Source: Abditibacterium sp. (GTDB lineage: Bacteria; Armatimonadota; Abditibacteriia; Abditibacteriales; Abditibacteriaceae). Taken from it: a stretch of 64,000 bases of DNA. The stretch is from assembly GCA_030448265.1 (NCBI GenBank), contig JAUJNG010000018.1, positions 62,001-126,000 on the forward strand. Reading direction: 5' to 3'. Positions 8,986 to 17,864 of the stretch are shown here, piece after piece; the first letter of the stretch is position 1, and each line of letters opens with the position of its first letter. Position numbers and translations under genes: made by a program. The notes beneath the pieces are model-generated. The model was not told where the DNA came from and ran no database searches. It saw only the letters and a program-made list of their open reading frames with translations.

Positions 8986-9270
8986 TCGGCACTTATCAAT
9001 CGCTCTGCTACACTGCCCACACGAAAACGGCGCCGCGCGTTGTGGCAGACCCATTGCCTCGAAAACGAGGTCAAACAGCGCACCGGACGCCGCGCGTTGG
9101 ACTTTTTAGAGCGAAATTGAACCTTTTTCGCTCCCGCCAGACCTTTTGCAAAGCGGTTTTTAAGAGCATTCAGCGCGCGGCGCCTTCGCATTTCACAGCG
9201 AATTCCGGTGCGCGCTCCGGCATTTCCCCACCCGCCGCCGTTTTCCATTCTTTTCCGACACGGAGACAAT

Positions 9271-10881
9271 TTGGAACCCACTAATGGACTGAACAGCCTG
9301 AAAATCGCGCTGCTCATCGACTTCGACAACGTTTTGCTGGGCATCGACGACCCAGGTTTCGACGTTGAACTCGTGGTCAACGCCCTGCGCGAACGCGGCT
9401 CTATCGTCATGGGACGATGCTACGGCGACTGGTATCGCCACAACCGCCATCGCCGAAAACTCATGGAACAAGGTCTCGAACTCGTCGAGACGCCCGCCTT
9501 CGGGCCGGTCATCAAGAACTCCGCCGATATTCGCATCGCCCTCGATGGCCTCGAAATCGGCATGACCCAGCATCACATCGACACCTTTTGCCTGGTGTCG
9601 GGCGACTCCGATTTCCTACCGCTCATCAAAAAGCTGCAATATCTGGGCAAAAAAGTTCTCGTCATCTGCGGCACGCGCTTCACCTCGGATATGCTGCGCC
9701 GCAACTGCAACGAGTTCATTTCCTACGAAAATCTGCTCGCCCAGAGCGTGGGCGCCACCGAAGACGCCACGACATTAGAAGGCTCTTTCGCGCTTTTGCA
9801 TCGCGCTATGGAAACGCTGCGCGAGCGCGGCGCCGAGATTCGTTCTTCGACGGTGAAGCAGATGATGCTGCAACTCAACCCCGTCTTTTCGGAGCGCAAT
9901 TTCGGCTGCCCGCAGTTTCGCGGCTTTCTGGATAAAGCGGTGGCGCGCAACCTCATCAAATTAGGTTCGCGCGACAAAACTTCGGGCGAATTTCTGGTGC
10001 TTTTGCCCGAAGAAGAAGAGGAAATCCGGCCCGAACCGGTTGTTGAAGTCAAGGCACCGCGCGGACGGACGCCGCGTGAACCGCGCGCGCCGCGCGAGTC
10101 GAAACTGGTGATCAAAAACCCCGTCGTGGCCGAGGCGCCGCGCGAGGATGCTCTGGTCGCCGCGACGGGCGCCGATATTTTCGCGCCCGCCGCCAACCAC
10201 GAAACCGACGATCACGCCACCACGAGCGCGAATTTGCTGTCGCGCGGTCTGCGGCGCGGTCGGCTGAAGTTTTCGGGCCGAACCGGTCGGCCAGAGCGCA
10301 TCGAAGCCGCATCCAATGCGGGCGACGACTCTCCCGCGCCCGATGCGCCGCCCGATGTCACGGCGGACGGCAACGAGCCGCGCGAGGACGAAACTCCCGA
10401 TCTGGGGACGCTGGAATCGCTCGCCGATCAGGTCGCGCAGCGCGCCGAAGAGATTTCGGTGGGAACGCTGCCCAAGGATGAAATGGAAACCGCGCCCGAA
10501 CTCGTGGCGGTTCTGGAAGCCAAAGACGAGGCCGACGCGCCCAAAAAACCGGCGCGGCGTCGCCGTCGCGGGGGTGGCAACGGCGAACGCGCCGTCAAGG
10601 AAACCATTCCCAAAGACGACGCCGAAGCCGCGCGCAACGTCGCCGATGCCGAAGCCATCGGGCTGACCTTTCCTGGCGAGGCGTTTGAGATTTCAGAGGA
10701 AAACGCGGCGCCGGTCGAAACCCTCGCCGAAACCGCGCCCGCGATTGTGAGCGAAACCGTTCCCGACGACGCGGCGCAGTCGGCGGCGGAAGCCGAAGTG
10801 GCCGAAGCGCCCAAGAAGCCCGTGCGTCGCCGTCGCACTACACGCAAAAAGGCGGAGGAAGGCGCGGAAGCCAGTTCGTGA
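9271..10881 (+). CDS. NYN (LabA/DUF88) ribonuclease-like domain fused to a LOTUS/OST-HTH domain
   Basis: 536 residues from TTG 9271, chosen because GGAG sits 6 nt upstream and the protein then begins just before the domain; a GTG at 9208 would add 21 unconserved residues. Residues about 10-155 form an NYN PIN-like domain with the acidic set LIDFDN, ADIRIALDG and VSGDSDFLPL. Residues about 163-250 fit an OST-HTH/LOTUS domain (EGSFALLHRAMETL to GEFLVLLPE). The remaining half is a low-complexity Ala/Glu/Pro tail with two basic patches, RRRRGGG and RRRRTTRKK. NYN-LOTUS proteins are predicted RNases acting on structured RNA, and the basic patches could bind nucleic acid. It is followed by a short hairpin and a terminator. 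Confidence 0.87.
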   Translation: MEPTNGLNSLKIALLIDFDNVLLGIDDPGFDVELVVNALRERGSIVMGRCYGDWYRHNRHRRKLMEQGLELVETPAFGPVIKNSADIRIALDGLEIGMTQHHIDTFCLVSGDSDFLPLIKKLQYLGKKVLVICGTRFTSDMLRRNCNEFISYENLLAQSVGATEDATTLEGSFALLHRAMETLRERGAEIRSSTVKQMMLQLNPVFSERNFGCPQFRGFLDKAVARNLIKLGSRDKTSGEFLVLLPEEEEEIRPEPVVEVKAPRGRTPREPRAPRESKLVIKNPVVAEAPREDALVAATGADIFAPAANHETDDHATTSANLLSRGLRRGRLKFSGRTGRPERIEAASNAGDDSPAPDAPPDVTADGNEPREDETPDLGTLESLADQVAQRAEEISVGTLPKDEMETAPELVAVLEAKDEADAPKKPARRRRRGGGNGERAVKETIPKDDAEAARNVADAEAIGLTFPGEAFEISEENAAPVETLAETAPAIVSETVPDDAAQSAAEAEVAEAPKKPVRRRRTTRKKAEEGAEASS

Positions 10882-10884
10882 AAT

Positions 10885-10965
10885 TAGAGAACGCGAAGCG
10901 CCACTGTGATGTGATGTAACAGCCACTGTGATGCCTCAGGCCTCGCTGACGCTTCGCGTTCTCTA
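10885..10965. repeat. Shortened hairpin of the AGAGAACGCGAAGCG type
   Basis: Arms 10885-10900 and 10950-10965 (16 bp, perfect). The left arm lacks the second half found in sister copies. The loop contains a direct repeat of CCACTGTGATG at about 10901 and 10923. Confidence 0.85.
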
Positions 10966-10978
10966 CGCGGCATAACGC

Positions 10979-11019
10979 AAAAAAGCGACCCGGAATACTT
11001 CATCCGGCTCGCTTTTTCG
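10979..11019 (+). terminator. Probable intrinsic terminator after the NYN gene
   Basis: AAAAAGCGA and CCGG pair with CCGG and TCGCTTTTT across a 10-nt loop, with one bulge on each side, ending in a run of T. It lies 20 nt before the queG start. Confidence 0.7.
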
Positions 11020-11036
11020 TTCGTCCGGCCTTTTCG

Positions 11037-12074
11037 ATGTCGATTTCACCCCAAAGTCACGCCCTCGCCGCGCGCCTCAAAGAGCGCGCCCGCGAACTGG
11101 GCTTCGCGGCGTGCGGCATCGCGGCGGCGGCGCCTTCGCAGACGACTTCGCATCTCGAAAAATGGCTTGGAAACGGTTACGAAGCTGGAATGAGTTGGAT
11201 GAACCGGCCCGAATCGGTCGAAAAACGCGCCGATATTCGCCGCGTGTTTCCCGACGCGAAATCGGTGATCTGCGTCGCGCTCCACTATCGCACCGACGCG
11301 CCTTACGACGAGCAAAAAAGCGGCAAAATCGCGCGTTACGCGCGCGGACTCGACTATCACGACGTTCTGGGCGCGCGTCTGCGCGAACTTCTATCTTGGC
11401 TCCAGGAACAAACGCCGTGCGCGGGCCGCGTCTACACCGACACCGGCCCGATTCTGGAGCGCGAATGGGCGCAGCGCGCCGGAATCGGCTGGGTCGGCAA
11501 AAACACGCTGCTGATGTCGCGCGAATTGGGATCGTATTTCCTGCTCGGCGAAATCATACTCGACCTCGAACTGCCGCCCGATGCGCCCCATGTGCAGAGT
11601 TTTTGCGGCACCTGCACGCGCTGCCTCGATGCCTGTCCAACGAATGCGTTCGTGGCGCCGCGCGTGCTGGATGCGAATAAGTGCATCTCCTATCACACCA
11701 TCGAAAACAAAAAACTGGCGCCTAAAAATCTGCGCGAAAAGTTCGGCGAGTGGGTTTTCGGCTGCGATATTTGTCAGGAAGTCTGCCCCTGGAACGCCAA
11801 AAGTCCCGCGAAAAGCGCGGAAATTGAGCTATGGACGCGCGAGAAAATGCCAACTCTCGAAGAATGGCCGCAACTGCCACCCGAAGAGTTTTCGCGGCGC
11901 CTCAAAGGCAGCCCCATCAAGCGCACCAAACGGCGCGGAATGCGGCGCAACGCGGCGCGGGTGCTACGCAACAAGCGCTTCGCGCCAGAAGGGGAGAAAG
12001 GGAAAAGGGGAGTGAGAGAATCGAAGCGGCAAGTCGCTGGCTCGATTCTCTCACTCCCCTTCTCCCCTTCTTGA
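11037..12074 (+). CDS. queG: Epoxyqueuosine reductase, with a C-terminus encoded by a hairpin
   Basis: 345 residues. QueG reduces epoxyqueuosine to queuosine in tRNA using cobalamin and two [4Fe-4S] clusters. The sequence shows the cobalamin-domain start (LKERARELGFAACGIA), DTGPILEREWAQRAGIGWVG, and the two cluster motifs CGTCTRCLDACPTNAF and CDICQEVCPWN. The HEAT-like extension of longer QueG forms is absent. The conserved part ends near 'RRNAARVLRNKRFAP'; the last ~28 residues (GEKGKRGVRESKRQ to the stop) are the translation of an inverted repeat at 11988-12071, and the stop codon lies just outside it. The tail is probably not conserved. Confidence 0.93.
   Translation: MSISPQSHALAARLKERARELGFAACGIAAAAPSQTTSHLEKWLGNGYEAGMSWMNRPESVEKRADIRRVFPDAKSVICVALHYRTDAPYDEQKSGKIARYARGLDYHDVLGARLRELLSWLQEQTPCAGRVYTDTGPILEREWAQRAGIGWVGKNTLLMSRELGSYFLLGEIILDLELPPDAPHVQSFCGTCTRCLDACPTNAFVAPRVLDANKCISYHTIENKKLAPKNLREKFGEWVFGCDICQEVCPWNAKSPAKSAEIELWTREKMPTLEEWPQLPPEEFSRRLKGSPIKRTKRRGMRRNAARVLRNKRFAPEGEKGKRGVRESKRQVAGSILSLPFSPS
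11988..12071. repeat. GGGGAGTGAGAG-type hairpin overlapping the queG 3' end
   Basis: The inner arms 12007-12024 and 12041-12058 are perfect over 18 bp. Outer segments 11988-11999 and 12060-12071 also pair, with 7 extra bases on the left side. All of it lies inside the queG reading frame. Confidence 0.88.
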
Positions 12075-12083
12075 CGCGAAGCG

Positions 12084-12422
12084 TCACTCGTCGCGGCCAT
12101 GCACCTGCGCGGGCGGATGGGTGGCTTCGACGGCGGTGAAAGGTTCCAGAATTTTATAGGTGTGGCTGGCGCCCTGCGGCACGATCCACGAGTTTCCCTT
12201 TTCCAGAAGCACCATTTGACCTTCGAGATGCAGTTCGGCGCGGCCCGCGATGACGTAGCCGACGGTTTCATACTCGCGCGCCACGGGCGCTTTGGCCTCG
12301 TTGGGCGCTTCGTTTTCCCACAATCGCATGGAAACGGTTTTACCCGACGCCAGATATTTCTGGCCTTCTTTGCCGTGCGGCGAGTGCGCGGAATCGACTT
12401 TGATGATGGTGGTATCGCTCAT
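12084..12422 (-). CDS. Small cupin-domain protein
   Basis: 112 residues from ATG 12422, with GGAG about 15 nt upstream. The single cupin fold is indicated by 'REYETVGYVIAGRAELHLEGQ' (motif 1 region) and 'GNSWIVPQGASHTYKI' (motif 2, G-x5-P-x-G-x2-H). Motif 1 lacks the usual HxH pair (ETVGYV replaces HxHxxxE), so metal binding may be altered. Such one-domain cupins often bind small polar ligands or stabilise other enzymes; no substrate can be read. It is convergent with queG, 9 bp from its stop. Confidence 0.8.
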   Translation of the reverse strand: MSDTTIIKVDSAHSPHGKEGQKYLASGKTVSMRLWENEAPNEAKAPVAREYETVGYVIAGRAELHLEGQMVLLEKGNSWIVPQGASHTYKILEPFTAVEATHPPAQVHGRDE

Positions 12423-12519
12423 AGTGGGGGGTTTCTCCACGCCGCGACTTGCAAGGGCAAGGCCGCGCCGCTAAAATTTCCCTTTGCCGATTGGGTTTCG
12501 ACCCCCAATTTTCATCCAT

Positions 12520-12603
12520 GCCTCTGTGGCGGAATTGGCAGACGCGCTGGACTCAAAATCCAGTTCTGGTAACAGAGTGTCGGTTCGACCCCGACCGGAG
12601 GCA
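12520..12603 (+). tRNA. tRNA-Leu (anticodon CAA)
   Basis: 84 nt. The seven-base acceptor stem GCCTCTG/CGGAGGC has one T-G pair and discriminator A. D-arm region GGCGGAATTGGCAGACGC, anticodon stem CTGGA/TCCAG with loop CTCAAAA (anticodon CAA), a long class II variable arm, and T-arm GGTTCGACCCC with flanking complementary bases. CCA is not encoded. A terminator follows. Confidence 0.97.
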
Positions 12604-12607
12604 CGTC

Positions 12608-12641
12608 AAAACCCCTTTTCAATTTTGAAAGGGGGTTTTTC
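12608..12641 (+). terminator. Intrinsic terminator after tRNA-Leu
   Basis: AAAACCCCTTTTCA pairs with TTGAAAGGGGGTTTTT, starting 4 nt after the tRNA. A stem of this kind can also serve the opposite strand. Confidence 0.88.
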
Positions 12642-12663
12642 ATTGGGATTTTTTGCGCTGCGC

Positions 12664-15486
12664 CTACTCTTTGGCCAGGGGCAGCGTAAAACGAAACACC
12701 GCGCCGCCCGCCGTCCCGCTTTCGGCCCAGATGCGCCCACCGTGCGCTTCGACCAGATGTTTGGTGAGAAACAGGCCCAGTCCAGTTCCGGTCGGCTTGG
12801 CGCCCAGACCGGCGCCCTGCGCGGGCGTGGGCGTGCGTCCGAAACGCGAAAACAGCGTCCCCATCTGTTCGGGCGCGATGCCTGGCCCCTGATCGGACAC
12901 CGAAACTTCGAGCCAATCTCCGGTTGGGCGCGCGCCCAGCGTCACCACGCCGCGCGGCGAGTATTTGAGCGCGTTGGAAAGCAAATTGATGAGAATTTGC
13001 GTCACTTTGTCGGCGTCGGCATCAAGGAGCGGCAGGTGCTCCCCGAAAGACTGAATCAGGGTGTGACGGCTCGAATAGGCGCGCTGCGATTCGAGCGCGA
13101 ACTTCGCCAGGCGCACGAAATCGACGCGGTCGCGGTTGAGTTCGATGGCATGGCCCGCTTCAAGGCGCGCCACGTCGAGCAGGTTGTTGATGAGGCGCGT
13201 TAGACGCTCGCTTTCTTCGTGAATCAGGCCCAGAAAGCGCGTGCGCGAGGCGGGCGGAATCGGCGTGGCGCCCTGGGCCGAGGCGCTCTCGCTTTTTTGC
13301 AGCATCGCCGAAAAACCGGAAATCGAGGTGAGGGGCGAGCGCATTTCGTGCGCCACGAACGACACGAAATCGCTTTTGGCCTGCTCGATGTGGCGCCGCT
13401 GCGTCACGTCGGCGAAAACCGTCACCATGCCCGCCAGTTCGCCGTCGGGAGTTTTGAGCGGCGCGTTGCTCACTTCGATATAGCGCGGCGCATCGGCGTG
13501 GCCGCGCTCCAACGTGAGCGGCTCGTGCGCCTGGTTTTTGGTGGCCGAAGGGGACGCGGCGAGCGGAAAATCTTCGACCGCGCGCGCCAGAGATTTTCCC
13601 ACGGCGCCATCGCTCAGTTCGGGCACCAGTTCGCCCGCCGAGGGATTGAGAAGCTGAATGCGGCCTGATGAATCGGTGACGACCACGCCGTCGGTCATCG
13701 AATGCAGCACGGTTTGGAGCAGGTTTTTATCGGCCTGCAACTGCTGGTTGGCGACCGCCAGAGCGCCCTGCGACTGCTCGACGCGCTGTTCCAAACGGTC
13801 GTAAAGCCGCGCGTTGTCGAGCGCGATGGCGGCTTGATTGGCCACCGCCTGCAGCATTTCGGCGTCAGCGGAGGTGAAGGGCGCACCGTTTTCGCGGTTG
13901 ACGACTTCGATCACGCCCAGAATGCGCTCGCGCACGCGAAGCGGCACGCAGAGGATGTTCTGGGTCGAAAAACCGATGTGGGCGTCAATGCGCGACGTGA
14001 ACCGATTGTCGCCGCGCGCTTCGCCCACAATCGCGATGTCGCCGCTTCGCGCGACGTGTCCGGCGATGCCTTCGCCGATCCGCAGAGTCTGCCCCAGCAG
14101 TTTTTCAGAATTGGGGCCGAGCGCCGCCGCGAAGGTGAGTGTTTCGCCCTTTGGATCCAGAAGCAGCGCCGAAGCGCCCGTCGCATCGAGCGCGCCAGTC
14201 GCGAAATGACAAACGCGGTCGAGCAAATCCCACTCGCGCGTCTGAGCCGCAATGATGTCCGAAACCCGCGTGAGTGCTTCCACTGTGGAGGTGATGTGAG
14301 TGTTTTCGCGCTCCTGACGCCGCGAGCGGCCAATCACGCCGATCAGAAAAGTGAGCGCGATGGTGAGCCAGGGCACGCTGGTATCGAGCCAGATGTCCTG
14401 CCAGAACAAGCCCAGCGAGGCCATCGCCACGGTCAGAACGCACAAAAACGCGACCGGCCCGCTCCAGGTCGGGCGCCGCGAGGCCGCGAAACCGCCCACC
14501 ACAACGCCTGGCAAAATCGAAAAAATCCAGTGCCACACTTCGGGCGCGCGGCGCAAAGGCGTTCCCGACAGCAAATTATCGAGCGCCACGGCGTGCAGTT
14601 CGGTCGCCGAAATGCGTTTTCCCGCTGGCGTGGGAAAGCGCGTCGCCACGCCTGGCGCCGTCGCGCCGATAATCACCGCGCGCCCCCTCGCGCTGTGCAG
14701 CAACTGGGGGTTTTTCAGGGCTTCGACCAGCGAAATCGTCGCAAAAGCGGGCGCCGCGATGCCTTCGTCGCTATCTCCGTAGGGATAGTTGAGCAGCAGG
14801 TTTTCACCCGTGGGAAGCGGACGCGGACTCGCCCCTTGAGCCGTCGCGGTCGAAAAGGCGGGATAAACGCGGCCCGCGAAACTGATCGCGCTGGGCAGAC
14901 GCCGCACTCGCCCGAAGCGGTCGAAAACGAAGTTGAGGTGTCCCGCGCCCGCCGCCGCGCGCAGAAATCGCGGCGGAGGCGCCGCCACGCGCCAGGTGCC
15001 GTTGAAAACCTCGACACCGTCGCCGGCGCGGCCCTCGCGCTGCGGGGCCGAACCACCCTGCGCCGCTTCGAATTGGCGCAGTTCGAGGGGCAAAACCACT
15101 TTGCCCGCGCGCATCGCCGCCAGCAGATCGACTTCGCCCGCGAAACGCAGTTGCGGGTCGCAAAGCTGGGGCAAATGGAGCGCGATGCCATTGGCTCCGG
15201 CACCTTGGAGCAGTCGAATGGCGCGGGCGATGTCGGGCGCGTGAAAATTCTGGCCGTTCCAGCCGCGCACCGTGGCCTCGTCGATGGCCAGAATCGTTAC
15301 CCGATTGGATTGGCGCGAGTCGCGCAGCGCAAACCAGAAATCGAGGGTGTCGTATTCAAAGGAGGTCGCGAGCGGCCCCAGAATCCCAGGGCGCAGCGTT
15401 AAGAGCAGCCCCAGAGCCGCGATCAGGCCCAGCGCCATGCCCCAGGTTGCGCGCTGGTGCCAGTTCGAGGAAGTGCGCGACATCAT
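12664..15486 (-). CDS. CHASE2-GAF-PAS sensor histidine kinase
   Basis: 940 residues from ATG 15486 (a GTG 6 nt upstream and an ATG 3 nt downstream are equally possible). Order: a transmembrane helix at about 15-35; an extracytoplasmic CHASE2 sensor at about 36-300 ('DTLDFWFALRDSRQSNRVTILAIDE'; RGRAVIIGATAPG); three further membrane helices near 315-385; a GAF domain near 400-565 (FATGALDATGASALLLD to NQAAIALDNARLYDRLEQ); a coiled coil; a PAS domain (LHSMTDGVVVTDSSGRIQLL); HisKA with the phospho-accepting His in FVAHEMRSPLTS; and HATPase_c with ILINLLSNALKYS, DQGPGIA and GTGLGL. CHASE2 senses an unknown external cue. No response regulator is adjacent; the nearest is 15 kb away. Confidence 0.93.
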   Translation of the reverse strand: MMSRTSSNWHQRATWGMALGLIAALGLLLTLRPGILGPLATSFEYDTLDFWFALRDSRQSNRVTILAIDEATVRGWNGQNFHAPDIARAIRLLQGAGANGIALHLPQLCDPQLRFAGEVDLLAAMRAGKVVLPLELRQFEAAQGGSAPQREGRAGDGVEVFNGTWRVAAPPPRFLRAAAGAGHLNFVFDRFGRVRRLPSAISFAGRVYPAFSTATAQGASPRPLPTGENLLLNYPYGDSDEGIAAPAFATISLVEALKNPQLLHSARGRAVIIGATAPGVATRFPTPAGKRISATELHAVALDNLLSGTPLRRAPEVWHWIFSILPGVVVGGFAASRRPTWSGPVAFLCVLTVAMASLGLFWQDIWLDTSVPWLTIALTFLIGVIGRSRRQERENTHITSTVEALTRVSDIIAAQTREWDLLDRVCHFATGALDATGASALLLDPKGETLTFAAALGPNSEKLLGQTLRIGEGIAGHVARSGDIAIVGEARGDNRFTSRIDAHIGFSTQNILCVPLRVRERILGVIEVVNRENGAPFTSADAEMLQAVANQAAIALDNARLYDRLEQRVEQSQGALAVANQQLQADKNLLQTVLHSMTDGVVVTDSSGRIQLLNPSAGELVPELSDGAVGKSLARAVEDFPLAASPSATKNQAHEPLTLERGHADAPRYIEVSNAPLKTPDGELAGMVTVFADVTQRRHIEQAKSDFVSFVAHEMRSPLTSISGFSAMLQKSESASAQGATPIPPASRTRFLGLIHEESERLTRLINNLLDVARLEAGHAIELNRDRVDFVRLAKFALESQRAYSSRHTLIQSFGEHLPLLDADADKVTQILINLLSNALKYSPRGVVTLGARPTGDWLEVSVSDQGPGIAPEQMGTLFSRFGRTPTPAQGAGLGAKPTGTGLGLFLTKHLVEAHGGRIWAESGTAGGAVFRFTLPLAKE

Positions 15487-15501
15487 TTTCACTCAGAATC
15501 A

Positions 15502-15578
15502 GGTTTGTAGTGGCGCCGCGAGGCGCGTTTAAAAAGCGTCCAGTTGGTCAAAACGCGCCTCGCGGCACCCTACAAACC
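15502..15578. repeat. Hairpin, GTTTGTAG-GCGCCGCGAGGCGCG type
   Basis: Arms 15502-15530 and 15551-15578 pair with three or four differences. A second, offset pairing (GTTTAAAAAGC at 15528 with GCTTTTTAAAC at 15588) overlaps it. The same arm type appears at 25525-25555. Confidence 0.85.
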
Positions 15579-15604
15579 GGTTCAACGGCTTTTTAAACTA
15601 CGTT

Positions 15605-17512
15605 TCAGGCCTCGTGCGACAGCTTTTGAAAGTTGCGCGCCGTCACCCACACCAGCAGCGACGCCAGGGTGGCATAAACCAAAAGTGCCGGCGCGACGGG
15701 CCACGAAACCGCCGTTGAAGTGGGAAGCAGGTGCATCGGAAAGACGAGCGGCATCGGCAAAACCGAAGCGAAAAGCGCGGCGCCGGTGCTGCTTTTGGCT
15801 AAACCCATCAATTTCAGGGTTTCCCAGAACGGAAAAACCAGCAGGTGCGCCACCAGCAAAATCGCCACGCCGCCCAGCGCCCACGACATCGCGTTGCGAA
15901 CGCTGGCGCAGTGAAACGAACAGTAAATCCCCCACGCCGCCGCCACGACCGCCAACACCGTCTCCACTATCAGAAAACGGCCCGCCATCGCCCAGGGCAC
16001 GAGGCCCGTCATCGCCAGCAAGAGCGCCAGCGGCAGCGCCAGAACCAGCACATAAAAGGTGAAAGCCAAAACCGCCGCGAGCTTGCCGGTGATGATGTGG
16101 CGCGGCAGCATCGGAATGGTGAAAAGCTGCGACAGGGTTTGCCCTTCCCGTTCGGGCGCGATGGCGCGCGCGCCAAACCAGGCGCCGAACACCATCAACA
16201 GCGCCAGATGCAAGCGTCCCCAGAAGGCGAACAGCGCCTCGAAGTTTCTGTTGTCCCAGGCCAGAGCATCCGGTTCGTAGAGACTGTAAAACAAAAACGC
16301 CAGCAGTCCCACTTCGCTCAAAATGGTGATGACGTAGGAAAAACGAAACAGATATTCGAACTTGCCCAGCAGGCCGCTTCGCAGTTCGCGCGCGAAGATG
16401 GGGTTCAATTTGTCGGACAAAAACGGCGCTTTGCCGTAGGAATCGCTCGATTTGGGCGTTTTGGCGGCTTTGGCGGGCGCGGGCGCGGGAGTCGCGGCGG
16501 TGGAAAGCGCGGCCCATTCGCCCTGGGTTTGTGGTGTTGGCGTGTAAACCGAGGGCGGCGCGGGCGCGGCGACGGCGCTTTGCCAGTCGGCCTTGAAATC
16601 GGCGACTTTCTGGCGCATGGGCGCTTCGGGATCGCTGCGAATCATCAGTTCGCGCGCCGTCTGGAGCAAACCCCACTGCGCCGCGAGCACGAAATAAGAC
16701 ATCACGAAACCCACGCCGACCACGATAAGGCCGACATTGCGGTCGTAAAACATGGTGGCGAGCAGTCCGACGATGAGCAAAAACGCCAGCAGATACACCA
16801 ATTTGCCATAGAGCGGCCCCATTTTGCGCGCAAAAGCCGATTTTTCGCCCTTTTTCCAGCCCTGAAGCAAGCCGTAAACCAGCATCGCCAGCACGCACAG
16901 GCCGGAAAAGAGCGCGCCGAGCGGCAAAAACACCAGCACCAGCGCGACGGCCACCGGCAGCAGCGCGTAACACGCCATCATGGCGCGGGTGGCGCCTGGC
17001 CAGCGCGCGGCGCAGTAAAGGCCAAATCCGGTCGTAAAAACCGCGAGTCCCAGAATGGCGGCGTAGGCCGCGATGAGCATTCCTGGCGAAACCCCGCCCA
17101 GCAAAAAGCACAGCGAAGTGAGCGGCAGACTCGCCAGCAGCAGCAGCCCCACGAGAGACAGCACTCCACCCGCTTTGCCCCACACGATTTGAAGCGGCGA
17201 AAGCGGCGTGAGCAGAAGCGGTTCGAGGGTTTGGCGTTCGCGCTCCTGGGCCAGAGCGCCGGTCGAAAGCGCGGGAATGAGCGCCAGAACGAGCAGAATT
17301 TGGCCCCACACCAGCGACCAGAACAAATCCTGGCCTTTGGCGCCGCCATCGGAGCGCAGGTCAATTTGTTCGTTGGCGGGAAAGCCCGCCGTCACGACGG
17401 CGCCTAAAATGGCGACATAAAGCGCCATCAAAGCGAAGGCGCGCGCGTTGCGAAGTCCCGCGCGCAGTTCGCGCAGCAAAACCGGATTACCGGCAAAAAT
17501 TGTGGGGGCCAT
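15605..17512 (-). CDS. ABC-2 type transporter permease, two-half protein
   Basis: 635 residues from ATG 17512. About twelve hydrophobic segments fall in two sets of six. The first half begins 'NPVLLRELRAGLRNARAFALM' and contains GALAQERERQTLEPLLLTPLSP; the second repeats it (NPIFARELRSGLLGKFEYLFR and APEREGQTLSQLFTIPMLP). That 'E-R-E-x-Q-T-L' coupling helix is characteristic of ABC-2 permeases of the gliding/NodJ-like group. A 70-residue soluble linker near 285-355 joins the halves. The fused duplication suggests one polypeptide replaces a homodimer. No ATP-binding subunit lies nearby, so the partner must be encoded elsewhere and the cargo is unknown. Confidence 0.85.
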   Translation of the reverse strand: MAPTIFAGNPVLLRELRAGLRNARAFALMALYVAILGAVVTAGFPANEQIDLRSDGGAKGQDLFWSLVWGQILLVLALIPALSTGALAQERERQTLEPLLLTPLSPLQIVWGKAGGVLSLVGLLLLASLPLTSLCFLLGGVSPGMLIAAYAAILGLAVFTTGFGLYCAARWPGATRAMMACYALLPVAVALVLVFLPLGALFSGLCVLAMLVYGLLQGWKKGEKSAFARKMGPLYGKLVYLLAFLLIVGLLATMFYDRNVGLIVVGVGFVMSYFVLAAQWGLLQTARELMIRSDPEAPMRQKVADFKADWQSAVAAPAPPSVYTPTPQTQGEWAALSTAATPAPAPAKAAKTPKSSDSYGKAPFLSDKLNPIFARELRSGLLGKFEYLFRFSYVITILSEVGLLAFLFYSLYEPDALAWDNRNFEALFAFWGRLHLALLMVFGAWFGARAIAPEREGQTLSQLFTIPMLPRHIITGKLAAVLAFTFYVLVLALPLALLLAMTGLVPWAMAGRFLIVETVLAVVAAAWGIYCSFHCASVRNAMSWALGGVAILLVAHLLVFPFWETLKLMGLAKSSTGAALFASVLPMPLVFPMHLLPTSTAVSWPVAPALLVYATLASLLVWVTARNFQKLSHEA

Positions 17513-17581
17513 AAAAAAGCGCGAAACGACCGCGAGGCGGCATGGTTATTTTAGCAAGTGGGGTTGAGGTTTAGCCGTTAT

Positions 17582-17808
17582 GCGGCGTTTTCCCGTCGCT
17601 TCGCTCCGGCCCTCACCCGTCGCTTCGCGCCACCCACGCCCAGAGGGCACCCGCGCAAGCGGGAGAAGGACACACTGCCACTTTTGTGAATTTACTGCTC
17701 CGTTAAAGTGGCGCGCTATGTCCTTCTCCCGCTTGCGCGGTGCCCTCTGGGCGTGGGTGGCGCGAAGCGACGGGTGAGGGCCGGAGCGAAGCGACGGGAA
17801 AGCGCCGC
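17582..17808. repeat. Longest hairpin in the window, about 90-bp arms
   Basis: Arms 17582-17672 and 17719-17808 differ by about one substitution and one indel. The 46-nt loop starts ACACTGCCACTTTTGTG and is similar to the loop of the copy at 27462. It fills most of the 352-bp divergent space between the permease and thioredoxin genes, where promoters would be expected. Confidence 0.95.
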
Positions 17809-17864
17809 GAAGCGGGTCAACGCAACTCCAACTTTCCACAAAACGTCCCTTCCCCAATTCTCCC

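Noticed and set aside
8986..9270. Short ORFs on both strands between the TPR-like and NYN genes
   Set aside because: The products are Arg-rich with no ribosome site or recognisable domain. Only a weak CCTCG-AAAA-CGAGG stem was seen.
12512..12916. ORF on the minus strand across tRNA-Leu
   Set aside because: It overlaps a well-formed tRNA and its terminator and runs out of frame into the kinase gene.
13702..15402. Long open frame (566 codons) antisense to the CHASE2 kinase gene
   Set aside because: It is a composition shadow of a GC-rich gene: the product is Arg/His-rich with no domain, while the opposite strand encodes a full kinase. The same applies to the long antisense frames at 31306-34047 and 15845-17407.
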